DNA of 64,000 nucleotides from Nocardia asteroides (GCF_021183625.1 NZ_CP089214.1:3038001-3102000); one strand, 5' to 3'. Positions 44,027 through 52,614 are shown, counted from the first letter of the stretch. Program-made: numbers and translations. The notes: generated by a model not told the origin, from the letters alone.

Positions 44027-44833
44027 GTGACGACTGCGCCGGACACCCAGTACGAGGACCTGCTCCGCCTGGTCCTGAGCACCGGAACCGCCAAGGGCGA
44101 TCGCACCGGCACCGGCACCCGCAGCGTCTTCGGCCACCAGCTGCGCTACGACCTGAGCGCTGGGTTCCCGCTGGTCACGACGAAGCGCGTACACCTCAAG
44201 TCGGTGGTCTACGAACTGCTCTGGTTCCTCCGCGGCGACTCCAACGCGCGCTGGCTGCAGGAGCGCGGGGTGAAGATCTGGGACGCCTGGGCCGGCCCGG
44301 ACGGCGAGCTCGGCCCGGTCTACGGCGTGCAGTGGCGCTCCTGGCCGACCCCGGACGGCAGCCACATCGATCAGATCGCGGGCGTGCTGCGGACCCTGCG
44401 CACCGACCCCGATTCCCGGCGCATGCTGGTCTCCGCCTGGAACGTCGCCGAGCTGGACAAGATGGCGCTCGCACCGTGCCATGCGCTGTTCCAGTTCTAC
44501 GTCGCGGACGGGAGGCTCTCCTGCCAGCTGTACCAGCGCAGCGCCGATCTCTTCCTCGGCGTCCCGTTCAATATCGCGTCGTACGCGCTGCTCACGCACA
44601 TGGTGGCGCAGCAGGCCGGGCTCGGCCTCGGCGAGTTCGTCTGGACCGGCGGCGACTGCCACATCTACGACAACCACGTCGCGCAGGTCACCGAGCAGCT
44701 CGGCCGCGACCCCTACCCCTTCCCCGAGCTGCGGCTGCGCAGGGCCGATTCGCTGTTCTCCTACGACTACGAAGACGTCGAGATCCTCGGCTACCGGCAC
44801 CACCCGACCATCAAGGCGCCGGTGGCGGTGTGA
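44027..44833 (+). CDS. thyA: thymidylate synthase ThyA
   Basis: Makes dTMP from dUMP with methylene-THF (268 residues). [21 protein letters not shown] binds phosphate, the nucleophile is in [32 protein letters not shown] and [13 protein letters not shown] are family signatures. Start GTG 44027 is supported by TAGAGT six bases upstream. It overlaps folA by 4 bases; ThyA oxidises the folate that DHFR regenerates, so the pair is a functional unit. Confidence 0.98.
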   Translation: MTTAPDTQYEDLLRLVLSTGTAKGDRTGTGTRSVFGHQLRYDLSAGFPLVTTKRVHLKSVVYELLWFLRGDSNARWLQERGVKIWDAWAGPDGELGPVYGVQWRSWPTPDGSHIDQIAGVLRTLRTDPDSRRMLVSAWNVAELDKMALAPCHALFQFYVADGRLSCQLYQRSADLFLGVPFNIASYALLTHMVAQQAGLGLGEFVWTGGDCHIYDNHVAQVTEQLGRDPYPFPELRLRRADSLFSYDYEDVEILGYRHHPTIKAPVAV

Positions 44834-45327
44834 CCGCGAGGACCGTCGGGCTGATCTGGGCGCAGACCCCGGCCGGGGTGATCGGCAGGGACAACGGCAT
44901 TCCGTGGCGGGTGCCGGAGGACGTCGCGCATTTCAAGGCGACCACCGCCGACCACCCGGTGATCATGGGCCGCCGCACCTGGGATTCGCTGCCCGCGCGG
45001 TTCCGCCCGCTGCCCGGCCGCCGCAACATCGTCGTCACCAGGCAGCCGGAGTGGCGCGCCGACGGCGCCGAGCCCGCCCCCTCGATCCCGGCCGCGCTGG
45101 CACTGGCAGGCACCGGCACGGTCTGGGTGATCGGCGGCGCCGAGATCTACCGGGACGCGCTCGCCGCCGCCACCGACCTCGCCGTCACCGAGGTCGATCT
45201 GGAGGTGGCGGGCGACAGCTTCGCCCCCGCCCTCGGCGCCGAATGGTCCGCCGACGACGTGCCGTGGGAGCTGTCCGGCACCGGCATCCGCTACCGCATT
45301 CGCCGGTATCGGCGCGCGGACGGCTGA
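44830..45327 (+). CDS. folA: dihydrofolate reductase
   Basis: Reduces dihydrofolate to tetrahydrofolate with NADPH (165 residues from GTG 44830). The active site is [21 protein letters not shown] with the catalytic acid Asp, [10 protein letters not shown] and [11 protein letters not shown] bind NADPH. The start overlaps the thyA stop (GTGA), giving translational coupling in the standard thyA-folA order. Confidence 0.98.
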   Translation: MTARTVGLIWAQTPAGVIGRDNGIPWRVPEDVAHFKATTADHPVIMGRRTWDSLPARFRPLPGRRNIVVTRQPEWRADGAEPAPSIPAALALAGTGTVWVIGGAEIYRDALAAATDLAVTEVDLEVAGDSFAPALGAEWSADDVPWELSGTGIRYRIRRYRRADG

Positions 45328-45397
45328 ACCCGGCATATGGCCGCCGGGGGTCGGGCATACTCCAGAACATCAGCACCGGTCGGCGCGAAAGGTTGTC

Positions 45398-45727
45398 ATG
45401 GACAAGAAATCGCTCACTGCGGTGGCCCGGCAGCAGCTGAAGCTCGCGGCGACCGCGACCAGCGGCCGGAGCTCGCAGACCCTGTTCGGGGGGCACGCGA
45501 ATGCCCTGCGGCAGACCGTGGTCGCGCTCACCGCGGGGCAGAGCCTCGGCGAGCACGACAATGCCGGCGAGTCGACGCTGCTGGTCATCAGCGGCACGCT
45601 CATCCTGATCAGCGGCAGCACCGAGTGGAAGGGGTCGGCGGGCGATCTGCTGGTCATCCCCAAGGCGCGGCACAGCGTCAAGGCTGTGGATGATGTGGCG
45701 TTTCTGCTGACCGTCGCGAAGTCCTGA
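45398..45727 (+). CDS. small single-domain cupin protein
   Basis: Cupin of 109 residues. Cupin motif 1 is degenerate (LTAGQSLGEHDNAGESTLLVISG) with one His and Glu, and motif 2 reads GDLLVIPKARHSV. This resembles small cupins placed next to DyP peroxidase or LuxR-like genes; the metal and substrate are unknown. Leader sequence AAAGG precedes ATG 45398, with a CATACT hexamer about 36 bases upstream. It lies between folA and the DyP operon, on the same strand but with its own putative promoter. Confidence 0.85.
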   Translation: MDKKSLTAVARQQLKLAATATSGRSSQTLFGGHANALRQTVVALTAGQSLGEHDNAGESTLLVISGTLILISGSTEWKGSAGDLLVIPKARHSVKAVDDVAFLLTVAKS

Positions 45728-45741
45728 GCGCGCCGACGCTC

Positions 45742-45747
45742 TAGGCT
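45742..45747 (+). promoter_or_regulatory. -10 hexamer TAGGCT for the DyP-encapsulin operon
   Basis: TAGGCT ends six bases before ATG 45754, with no ribosome site; leaderless start for the first gene of the operon. Confidence 0.6.
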
Positions 45748-45753
45748 GGCGGC

Positions 45754-46776
45754 ATGGGTGAGCCACAGCCGATCCTCGAACCGCTCACACCGGCCGCCAT
45801 CTTCCTCGTCGCGACGATTGCCGAGGGCGGCGAGCCGGTGGTCCGTGACCTGCTCGCCGACCTGCCCGGGCTCCGCCGCTCGGTCGGCTTCCGGCTGCCC
45901 GGTGCCGGGCTGACCTGCGTCGCCTCCATCGGGTCGGCGGCGTGGGACCGGCTCTTCGCGGGCCCGCGCCCAGCCGAGCTGCACGAGTTCCGAACCTTTC
46001 GGGGCGCGGTGCACAGCGCCCCCGCGACCCCGGGCGACCTGCTGTTCCACATCAAGGCCGAGGTGCACGACGCCTGCTTCGAGCTGGCCATGGTGATCGG
46101 CGACCGGCTCGGTGACGCGGTGCGGATCGTGGACGAGACGGTCGGCTTCCGCTACTTCGAGCAGCGCGACCTGCTCGGCTTCGTCGACGGCACGGAGAAC
46201 CCGGAGGGCGCCACCCCGCAGTCGGACGCCGGCCGCACCGCGCTGATCGGCGACGAGGACCCGGAGTTCGCCGGTGGCAGCTACGTCATCGTGCAGAAGT
46301 ACGTGCACCCGATGGACAAGTGGCGGGCGCTGCCGGTGCCGGAGCAGGAGAAGGTGATCGGCCGCACCAAGCTGGACGACTTCGAGATGGCCGACGAGGT
46401 GAAGCCGCCGGATTCGCACGTCGCGGTGAACACGATCATCGACGAAGACGGCACCGAGCGGCAGATCCTGCGCGCCAACATGCCGTTCGGCAGCGTCAAG
46501 GACGGCGAGTTCGGCACCTACTTCGTCGGCTACGCGGCCACGCCGAGCGTCACCGAGCGGATGCTGGAGCGCATGTTCACCGGCACCTCGGACGCCGCCT
46601 ACGACCGCATCCTGGATTTCTCCGTCGCGGTCACCGGCACGCTGTTCTTCACGCCGCCGAACGACTTCTTCGACGACCTGCCCGATCCGCCGGAGCGGCC
46701 CGCGGCACCCGCCGCCGCCCGACCGGCCGACGGCTCGCTGGGAATCGGCACGCTGAAAAGGAGCACCAACCGATGA
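45754..46776 (+). CDS. DyP-type peroxidase, encapsulin cargo
   Basis: Haem peroxidase of the DypB class (340 residues). The distal motif GxxDG is in GFVDGTENPEG, the proximal His in PDSHVAVNTI, and the distal Arg in QILRANMPFG. The C-terminus is a Pro/Ala linker followed by DGSLGIGTLKRS, the encapsulin cargo-loading peptide, so the enzyme is packed inside the shell encoded by the next gene, whose ATG overlaps this stop. DyP nanocompartments are linked to oxidative stress defence in mycobacteria. Confidence 0.97.
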   Translation: MGEPQPILEPLTPAAIFLVATIAEGGEPVVRDLLADLPGLRRSVGFRLPGAGLTCVASIGSAAWDRLFAGPRPAELHEFRTFRGAVHSAPATPGDLLFHIKAEVHDACFELAMVIGDRLGDAVRIVDETVGFRYFEQRDLLGFVDGTENPEGATPQSDAGRTALIGDEDPEFAGGSYVIVQKYVHPMDKWRALPVPEQEKVIGRTKLDDFEMADEVKPPDSHVAVNTIIDEDGTERQILRANMPFGSVKDGEFGTYFVGYAATPSVTERMLERMFTGTSDAAYDRILDFSVAVTGTLFFTPPNDFFDDLPDPPERPAAPAAARPADGSLGIGTLKRSTNR

Positions 46777-47573
46777 ACAACCTGCACCGCGAACTCGCGC
46801 CGATCACACCCGAGGCCTGGGCGCAGATCGAGGAGGAGGCCACCCGCACCTTCAAGCGGCACATCGCCGGGCGCCGCGTGGTCGACGTCTCCGGGCCGTT
46901 CGGGGTGGACTACAACGCCGTCGGGCTCGGCCGCACCAGCCCGATCGCCGCGCCGGACGAGGGCGTCGAGGCGCGGCAGCGGGTGGTGGCGCCGCTGGTG
47001 GAGCTGCGGGTGCCGTTCATGCTCTCCCGCGAGGAGCTCGACAATGTCGAGCGCGGTTCGCAGGACACCGATCTGGACCCGGTCAAGGACGCCGCGCGCA
47101 AGATCGCGTTCGCCGAGGACCGCGCGGTCTTCGAGGGGTACCCGGCCGCGGGCATCAAGGGCATCAGGGCCAGCGCCTCGAACCGGCCGATCGCGTTGCC
47201 CACCGACATCAGGCTGGTGCCGGAGGCGGTCGCGCAGGCGCTCTCCGCGCTGCGGCTGGCCGGCGTGGACGGGCCGTACTCGGTGCTGCTCAGCGCCGAG
47301 CTCTACACCGAGGTCTCGGAGACCTCGGACCACGGCCACCCGATCCGCACGCACATCGAGCGGCTGCTGCCGGAGGGCGAGATCATCTGGGCCCCCGCCA
47401 TCGACGGCGCCATCGTGCTGACCGGCCGCGGCGGCGACTTCGACCTGCGCGTCGGGCAGGATCTCTCGATCGGCTACCTGACCCACGACGCCGAGTCGGT
47501 GCGGTTGTACTTCCAGCAGAGCATCCAGTTCCTGGTGTACACCTCCGAAGCCGCGGTCTGCCTCTCCGCGTGA
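46773..47573 (+). CDS. encapsulin nanocompartment shell protein (family 1)
   Basis: HK97-fold shell protein of 266 residues, the length of T=1 family 1 encapsulins. It starts MNNLHRELAPITPEAWAQIE (the cargo-binding N-terminal helix region) and has TRTFKRHIAGRRVVDVSGP, FAEDRAVFEGYPAAGIKGI in the E-loop/P-domain region and the ending YLTHDAESVRLYFQQSIQFL, all typical. ATG 46773 overlaps the peroxidase stop, giving coupled synthesis of cargo and shell. Confidence 0.97.
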   Translation: MNNLHRELAPITPEAWAQIEEEATRTFKRHIAGRRVVDVSGPFGVDYNAVGLGRTSPIAAPDEGVEARQRVVAPLVELRVPFMLSREELDNVERGSQDTDLDPVKDAARKIAFAEDRAVFEGYPAAGIKGIRASASNRPIALPTDIRLVPEAVAQALSALRLAGVDGPYSVLLSAELYTEVSETSDHGHPIRTHIERLLPEGEIIWAPAIDGAIVLTGRGGDFDLRVGQDLSIGYLTHDAESVRLYFQQSIQFLVYTSEAAVCLSA

Positions 47574-48118
47574 TGGACGACGCGGTGACGACGGAGCACC
47601 CGGCCCCGGTGCGGGCCGGGGTGGTCCCCGGTTCCCGGATCGCGCTGTACGCCGCGGCGGCGGTGCTGGTGACGGCGCTGCCCTGCGCCGCGGTGGTCGC
47701 GCTCTTCGGGGTGAACCGGGTGGTCACCGGCGTGCTGCTCGGCGGGGTGCTCGGGGTCGCGGTGCTGGTCGCGCTGTTCCGGCGCGATGCCGTGGTGCTC
47801 ACCGCGCGCGGGATCGAGCGGCGCACCCCGTGGTCGGCGCAGCCGCTGGCCTGGGAGCAGGTGGTCGGCGGGCGGTTCGCCCTCGACGAGAAGGCGCGCT
47901 GGGCGCTGGCGCTCGACCTCACCGGCGACGCCGAGCTGGTGCTGCTCTCCGTCCCGCCGGTGGTCCGGCCGGTGAGCAACGCCTACGAGATGCGCAAACG
48001 CGAGCAGGTGCTGCAGGTGCGGCAGCTGCTGCGGGAGAAGCGGATCCCGATCACCGTGCTGCCGGAGATCGCAACCGCATTACAACGGCACTGGCGCCTG
48101 GCACCGCCCGCCCGCTGA
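47573..48118 (+). CDS. small two-TM membrane protein with PH-like domain, third gene of encapsulin operon
   Basis: Protein of 181 residues with two hydrophobic segments (about 25-47 and 52-70: IALYAAAAVLVTALPCAAVV, VVTGVLLGGVLGVAVLVALF) and a soluble C-terminal part that begins VVLTARGIERRTPWSAQPLAW, the pattern of bacterial PH-like (bPH) domains in actinobacterial membrane proteins. The start (ATG 47573; GTG 47570 also possible) shares a base with the encapsulin stop, so it is in the same operon. I know of no assigned role in nanocompartment function; membrane tethering would be a guess. Confidence 0.75.
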   Translation: MDDAVTTEHPAPVRAGVVPGSRIALYAAAAVLVTALPCAAVVALFGVNRVVTGVLLGGVLGVAVLVALFRRDAVVLTARGIERRTPWSAQPLAWEQVVGGRFALDEKARWALALDLTGDAELVLLSVPPVVRPVSNAYEMRKREQVLQVRQLLREKRIPITVLPEIATALQRHWRLAPPAR

Positions 48119-48156
48119 CCGGTATACCTGGTGCGGGGCGAGACGCGGAGGCTGAA

Positions 48157-49491
48157 GTGTCGATGAAGAAGGGCGCCAATGTCGCGGTGCCGACCTCCGT
48201 GCTGCGGATCGAGGTCTCGGCGGCGCCGGACGTCGCCGCGCTGTTGCTGACCGGGGGGCGGGTGCGCAGCGATGCCGACTTCGTGTTCTTCAACCAGCCG
48301 GCGCACCCGTCCGGGGCGGTGCACTACGAGCGGGCGCACATGCTGGTCGCGGATCTCTCCCGGATCGAGGAGGCGGTCGACTCCGTCGTGATCGCCGTCG
48401 CCGGTGACGAGCCGCTCGGCGCGCTCACCGCGCGGGTGCTCGATTCGACCACCGGGGCCGAGGTCGCGGCCTTCGAGTGCCGAGGCGAGGGGGAGAACGC
48501 GCTGGTCGTCGGGGAGTTGTACCGGCGCGGCGGCGGGTGGAAGTTCCGGGCGGTCGGGCAGGGTTACACCTCCGGGTTGGCGGGGCTGGTCGTGGCGCAC
48601 GGGGTGTCGGTGGACGAGGACGCACCGGAGGTCGAAGCCGGAGCCGGGCTTTCCGGGGTGCGGCAGGCAGCTGTGGAGCAGCGCCCCGCGCCCGCTCAGC
48701 AGTACCCCGTCACGGGTGATCCGGCGTCCGCACAGCAATTTTCGGTTCCGGCGCGAACCGCGCCGACACTGCCCAACCCGGCCCCGGCCCGCGGCGCACC
48801 GCACCCGACACTGGTCAACCCGAATTCGCGGGCACCGGTCGGCCCGCGCGCGCACGCGCCCTACTCGCCCCCGCCGGTCACGGTGACCGAGGAACTGCCG
48901 ACCCTGTCGCTGACCAGCGTCGGCGCCACCTCGGGGCTGCTCAGGATCAACCTGAGCTGGTCGATCCCGACCATCCGCGGCATCGCGGGCCGCGGCGCCC
49001 CCGACCGCCCCCTCGACCTGGACCTGTGCTGCCTGTGGGAGCTGAACGACGGCAGCAAGGGGATCGTGCACGCGCTCGGCGAGTTCGGCAGCCTCTCCGG
49101 CCCCCCGTTCCTGAAACTCGACACCGACGACCGCACCGGCCGCCCGGACGGCGAGAACCTGCTCATCGACCTCGACCACACCCGCGACTTCCGCCGCATC
49201 CTCGTCTTCGCCTCGGTCTACGAGGGCGCCGACGACTTCCGCGGCGTCACCGCCACCGCCACCCTGCACCCGGTGTACGGCGCGCCCATCGAGCTGAGCG
49301 TCACGGGCTGCACCGACAACTCGCGCAAGGTCGCCCTCGCCATGCTGGAGAACGTCGCAGGCGACCTGGTGCTGCGCCGCGAGGGCCGCTTCATCCCCCC
49401 GCCGACCCGCCCGCCCTTCTTCCTGAACATGGCGGTGGACGAGGCGTACGCGTGGGGTTTGGCCTGGGTGAGCGCACCGGCCAAGGAGTAG
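48157..49491 (+). CDS. TerD-like protein with two stress-response domains
   Basis: Protein of 444 residues. An N-terminal TerD domain (about 1-165) has KKGANVAVPTSVLRIEVSAA, SDADFVFFNQPAHPSGAV and GKV-like VVGELYRRGGGWKFRAVGQG, all diagnostic. A Pro/Ala linker (about 165-250) leads to a second, more divergent TerD-like domain (LDLDLCCLWELNDGSKGIVH, then RRILVFASVYEGADDF). TerD proteins bind calcium and are tied to tellurite, oxidative and envelope stress. GTG 48157 follows GCGGAGG; ATG 48163 is an alternative. It sits between the encapsulin operon and the WXG100 toxin cassette. Confidence 0.9.
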   Translation: MSMKKGANVAVPTSVLRIEVSAAPDVAALLLTGGRVRSDADFVFFNQPAHPSGAVHYERAHMLVADLSRIEEAVDSVVIAVAGDEPLGALTARVLDSTTGAEVAAFECRGEGENALVVGELYRRGGGWKFRAVGQGYTSGLAGLVVAHGVSVDEDAPEVEAGAGLSGVRQAAVEQRPAPAQQYPVTGDPASAQQFSVPARTAPTLPNPAPARGAPHPTLVNPNSRAPVGPRAHAPYSPPPVTVTEELPTLSLTSVGATSGLLRINLSWSIPTIRGIAGRGAPDRPLDLDLCCLWELNDGSKGIVHALGEFGSLSGPPFLKLDTDDRTGRPDGENLLIDLDHTRDFRRILVFASVYEGADDFRGVTATATLHPVYGAPIELSVTGCTDNSRKVALAMLENVAGDLVLRREGRFIPPPTRPPFFLNMAVDEAYAWGLAWVSAPAKE

Positions 49492-49494
49492 GGT
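49489..49494 (+). promoter_or_regulatory. -10 hexamer TAGGGT overlapping the TerD stop codon
   Basis: TAGGGT includes the TAG stop of the TerD-like gene; transcription would start near 49501, leaving room for the GGGAGGGG ribosome site before ATG 49513. Marks a separate promoter for the toxin cassette. Confidence 0.5.
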
Positions 49495-49512
49495 GGCGCA
49501 CCGGGAGGGGAT

Positions 49513-49818
49513 ATGACGAGTGATGCACCGCTGCGGGTGGTTCCGGAGGATGTCCAGGCGATCGGCCGGTACGCCGCCGATGTCGCCGAGCAGCTGAGAT
49601 CGGGGGCGGGCTCGCTGGACGGCGAGGTCCAAGCGCTCTTCGGCACCTGGCAGGGCAGCGCCGCCGACGCGTACCGCACCGGCTGGGACGAGATGCGGGA
49701 CGGCGTGCTGCAGACCTTCGACGCGCTCGGCGATCTGGCGGCGAAGCTGGGCGCGAGCGTCGCGGCCCAGCAGGAGCAGGAGACCTCGAGCTCCGCGACC
49801 CTGCTGAACGTGGACTGA
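49513..49818 (+). CDS. WXG100 family protein (Esx-like)
   Basis: ESAT-6-like helical hairpin protein of 101 residues, a type VII secretion substrate or chaperone. The WXG turn reads TWQGSAADAY with W near residue 47, flanked by helices of equal length. It is followed one base after its stop by a second WXG100 gene, the usual heterodimer arrangement. A GGGAGGGG ribosome site precedes it. No ESX core genes lie in the window, so secretion would depend on a locus elsewhere. Confidence 0.92.
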   Translation: MTSDAPLRVVPEDVQAIGRYAADVAEQLRSGAGSLDGEVQALFGTWQGSAADAYRTGWDEMRDGVLQTFDALGDLAAKLGASVAAQQEQETSSSATLLNVD

Positions 49819-49819
49819 C

Positions 49820-50119
49820 ATGTCCGACGAGTTCGCCTTCGACCTCGACCACATCGACCGGGTGACCGCGCGCGCCCGCGGCTTCCAGGAGTTCCTCGCC
49901 GGGCACCTCGACGAGCTTGACCGCCGGGTGCAGGAGCTGGTGCAGGCCGGGAAGTGGACCGGCGCGGCCGCGACGGCCTACGCCGAGGAGCACCGCGAGT
50001 GGCTCACCGCGACCAGGGAACTGCTGGACGGCCTTGCCCGGATGGAGGAGGCCGCGCGCGTGGCCCGCGATTCCTATGCCGAGGCGTCCGCGGTGAACCT
50101 GCGGATGACCGGGGGCTGA
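49820..50119 (+). CDS. second WXG100 family protein
   Basis: ESAT-6-like protein of 99 residues; the turn motif is KWTGAAATAYAEEHREW, with Trp-x-Gly near residue 49. It has DLDHIDRVTARARGFQEFLA as first helix and a C-terminal helix ending NLRMTGG. Likely pairs with the preceding WXG100 protein. The toxin gene follows one base after its stop. Confidence 0.92.
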   Translation: MSDEFAFDLDHIDRVTARARGFQEFLAGHLDELDRRVQELVQAGKWTGAAATAYAEEHREWLTATRELLDGLARMEEAARVARDSYAEASAVNLRMTGG

Positions 50120-50120
50120 G

Positions 50121-51368
50121 ATGGCCGCGGTCGCGCCGCACTCCTACTACACCGCCGCCGACGCCTGCTACCAGCTGTCGCGGGAGCTGCAGACGGCCTA
50201 CAACCCGCTGCAGACGGTGCTGCTGGAGACCGGCGGCATGGCGGGCAGCTACCCGGCGGTGCTGGCCTGGTCCGCGAGCTACGACGAGCACGCCGCCGCC
50301 TTCACCCTCGCGGCCACCGATTTCGTCAACGCGCTCCAGCATTTCGCCGACATCCTCATCGCGTCCGGCTACAACTGGGAGTGCGCGAACTACGCCGCCA
50401 ATCGGGATCCGAACAAGGGCATCGGCCCGGCCTGCCCGCGCACCATCCCCTCGGAGACGCCGTACGGGGTGAGCACCGTGACCGGCGTTGCGTCCTCCCG
50501 GAACAACGGCCCCGGGCTGGAGAGCGACTTCCCGGAGCTGTTCGACAAGGTGACCGCGCAGATCGCGGGCGGCGAGGTCCCGGACGGCGACACCGACAAG
50601 CTGGACCGCGCGGCCGTGGCGTGGAAGGCCTACGTCGACGACGACACCGTCTTCGCCGCGGAATCGCGGCTGCGGCTCATCGCCGACGGGCTGCAGCGGT
50701 TCGACGCACCCGATGTCCCCAACCTGATCGAACACCTCCGGACGCTCTCCACCAACGCCGGGCAGCTCCGGCTCGCCGCCGACGACCTGGCGAAATCGAC
50801 GGCGAGCCACCACACCGCGCTCGTCGCGATGCGGGCGGAGATCAGCACGCAGATCGCGGCGACGCTCGTCGTGGCGTCCGTGCTCATCGCGGTGGCGCTC
50901 GTGGCTGTCCGGAATCCGCGGGCGCTCGCGGCCGAGGGGGTCGCCATCGACGTCACCGCGACCGCGATCGTCCGGATCGCGGGCACCTTCTTCGCCACCC
51001 TCGGTGGTATCCAGTTCGGCACGGCGACCCTGGCGACCGGTGCGCTCGCCACCATCACCGGGCTGACGATCCTCTCCATCGCCGGGGACGCCACGTTCAA
51101 CGCGAATCGCAAGCCACCGGCCGACGCCTACGATCCGGACGGGGCCAAGGCGCCAGGAAAACCCGGAGACACCGAGGGGTTCGTGCCGCCCAAGGGCGGC
51201 GAGCAGTGGGTGCCGTCCCCCAACGGCAGGGGCTTCGGTTGGCTCGACGCCGATGGCAAGGTATGGGTTCCCACCGGCAAGGGTTCCACGGCCCACGGCG
51301 GCCCGCACTGGGATGTCCAGGACGGGAAGAGTTACGACAATGTCTATCCCGGCGGGAAGAGGCGATAA
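50121..51368 (+). CDS. type VII-associated polymorphic toxin
   Basis: Protein of 415 residues with modular toxin layout. The N-terminal 110 residues are helical with WXG/LXG-like features (GGMAGSYPAVLAWSASYDEH), suited to type VII export. Two hydrophobic regions follow near 250-275 and 280-335. A Pro/Gly linker leads to a 55-residue C-terminal module (EQWVPSPNGRGFGWLDADGK, then GGPHWDVQDGKSYDNVYPGG), which resembles the polymorphic toxin type 37 (Ntox37) domain with conserved His, Trp and Asp; that label is from memory. The small gene 5 bases downstream is probably the immunity gene. The target molecule is unknown. Confidence 0.78.
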   Translation: MAAVAPHSYYTAADACYQLSRELQTAYNPLQTVLLETGGMAGSYPAVLAWSASYDEHAAAFTLAATDFVNALQHFADILIASGYNWECANYAANRDPNKGIGPACPRTIPSETPYGVSTVTGVASSRNNGPGLESDFPELFDKVTAQIAGGEVPDGDTDKLDRAAVAWKAYVDDDTVFAAESRLRLIADGLQRFDAPDVPNLIEHLRTLSTNAGQLRLAADDLAKSTASHHTALVAMRAEISTQIAATLVVASVLIAVALVAVRNPRALAAEGVAIDVTATAIVRIAGTFFATLGGIQFGTATLATGALATITGLTILSIAGDATFNANRKPPADAYDPDGAKAPGKPGDTEGFVPPKGGEQWVPSPNGRGFGWLDADGKVWVPTGKGSTAHGGPHWDVQDGKSYDNVYPGGKRR

Positions 51369-51373
51369 CCGAT

Positions 51374-51682
51374 ATGGCCGATGTGGTACTCGAAGCTACA
51401 GGTGTTCTGTACTACTCGTACAACGACGAGGCGGCGTTCTTCGAATGGCTCGACAAGATCGGTTGTGTCGCGTCGTACCGCGGCGAGTCCCGGACGTTGC
51501 ACATCACGCTCGAGTTCGGCACCGTCGATGAAGAGGACCTGCGCGACCTCGTCGCCATCTATCGGCGGTACGACATCGACCTGCGAGAACTGCGGGTGCT
51601 GAACGCGGACACGGTCGGGCCCTGGTTCAGCGACCCCGCTCGGTCCTGGCACGACGAGATCTTCGGAGCAGCGTCGCTCTGA
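51374..51682 (+). CDS. putative immunity protein for the adjacent toxin
   Basis: Acidic alpha/beta protein of 102 residues without signal peptide, starting at ATG 51374 five bases after the toxin stop. Segments include LYYSYNDEAAFFEWLDKIG, RTLHITLEFGTVDEEDLRD and VAIYRRYDIDLRELRVL. Size, acidity, cytoplasmic location and position directly after a toxin gene all fit an immunity protein; no family is recognised. The GC content dips slightly against its neighbours, as is common for toxin/immunity tips. Confidence 0.72.
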   Translation: MADVVLEATGVLYYSYNDEAAFFEWLDKIGCVASYRGESRTLHITLEFGTVDEEDLRDLVAIYRRYDIDLRELRVLNADTVGPWFSDPARSWHDEIFGAASL

Positions 51683-51723
51683 CCCGTTTCACCGAACTCC
51701 GCACCGGGTGCAGAGTGTCGGAT

Positions 51724-52602
51724 TCATACCCCACCGCAGCGATCGGCGGCGCCACGGAGCGCGGTCCGGGCAGCAGCGACGGCGGGATGGCCGGCGGTCC
51801 CACGGCGATAGGCCAGGTGCGTGCGGCGCCGGATGGGAAGCGGGGTGAGTACCACACCCTCCGGCGCACCGGCGGTTCCGAGGTCGGGGACGAAGGCGAC
51901 GCCCTGACCGGCGGCGACCAGGGCGAGCACCGCACCGAAATCATCGGCGTGGTGCCGGATACGCGGGGTGAACCCGGCCGCCTCACAGGCGCGCACGGTG
52001 AGCGCGTGGCACAGCGTGCCCGGCGTCCCGGCGATCCAGCCGGAATCACGATGGGCGGCGAGCGGCTCCGCGCTGCGGGCGGCCAGGTGGACGGTCTCCC
52101 GGAGCAGCGGTTCGGTCTCCAGGCCGGGGTCGGCGAGCACGGGGACGTAGTCGTACTCCTGGACCAGGGCGATATCGAGCCGCTCCCCGCGCAGCGCGTC
52201 CGGTACCGCGGCCGGGTCCAGTTCGGTGACCATGAGATCGAGTCCGGGGTGCGCGCTGCTCAGCGCCACGATGGCGGGGGTCAGGATGGCGGGCACGGCG
52301 GAGGGGAAGACGCCGATGCGCAGGGTGCCGGTGAGCGCCGTTGCCGCGGTGGCGAGTTCGGCGGCGGCCCGCTGCAGCGTCGCCAGGATCTCCTCGGTGC
52401 GCTCGACCAGCCCGCGCGCGGCGGGGGTCAGCGCGACCCGGCGGCCGGTGCGCTCCAGCAGCGGCACCCCCGTCTCCCGTTCCAACGCGCTGAGCTGCTG
52501 CGACACCGCCGACGGGGTGTAGTTCAGCGCGTCGGCCACGGCGGCGATGGTGCCGCGGTGCGCCAGTTCCCGGAGCAGCCGCAGCTTTCGGACATCGAGC
52601 AT
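51724..52602 (-). CDS. LysR-family transcriptional regulator
   Basis: LysR regulator of 292 residues. The N-terminal winged helix is LRLLRELAHRGTIAAVADALNYTPSAVSQQLSALERE, followed by a linker helix and a periplasmic-binding-like effector domain from LRIGVFPSAVPAILTP. ATG 52602 has TAAGCT six bases upstream and lies in a 13-base palindrome of T-N11-A type, a LysR half-site pattern, so autoregulation is likely. It is divergent from the DapA-family gene, its probable target. Confidence 0.93.
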   Translation of the reverse strand: MLDVRKLRLLRELAHRGTIAAVADALNYTPSAVSQQLSALERETGVPLLERTGRRVALTPAARGLVERTEEILATLQRAAAELATAATALTGTLRIGVFPSAVPAILTPAIVALSSAHPGLDLMVTELDPAAVPDALRGERLDIALVQEYDYVPVLADPGLETEPLLRETVHLAARSAEPLAAHRDSGWIAGTPGTLCHALTVRACEAAGFTPRIRHHADDFGAVLALVAAGQGVAFVPDLGTAGAPEGVVLTPLPIRRRTHLAYRRGTAGHPAVAAARTALRGAADRCGGV

Positions 52603-52614
52603 AAGCTGAGCTTA
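52602..52614. promoter_or_regulatory. T-N11-A palindrome at the LysR start, with TAAGCT -10
   Basis: TAAGCTGAGCTTA is a perfect 13-base palindrome. It contains one base of the lysR start codon and the -10 TAAGCT read leftward (52614-52609). This matches the LysR T-N11-A rule and would let the regulator occlude its own promoter. Confidence 0.6.
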
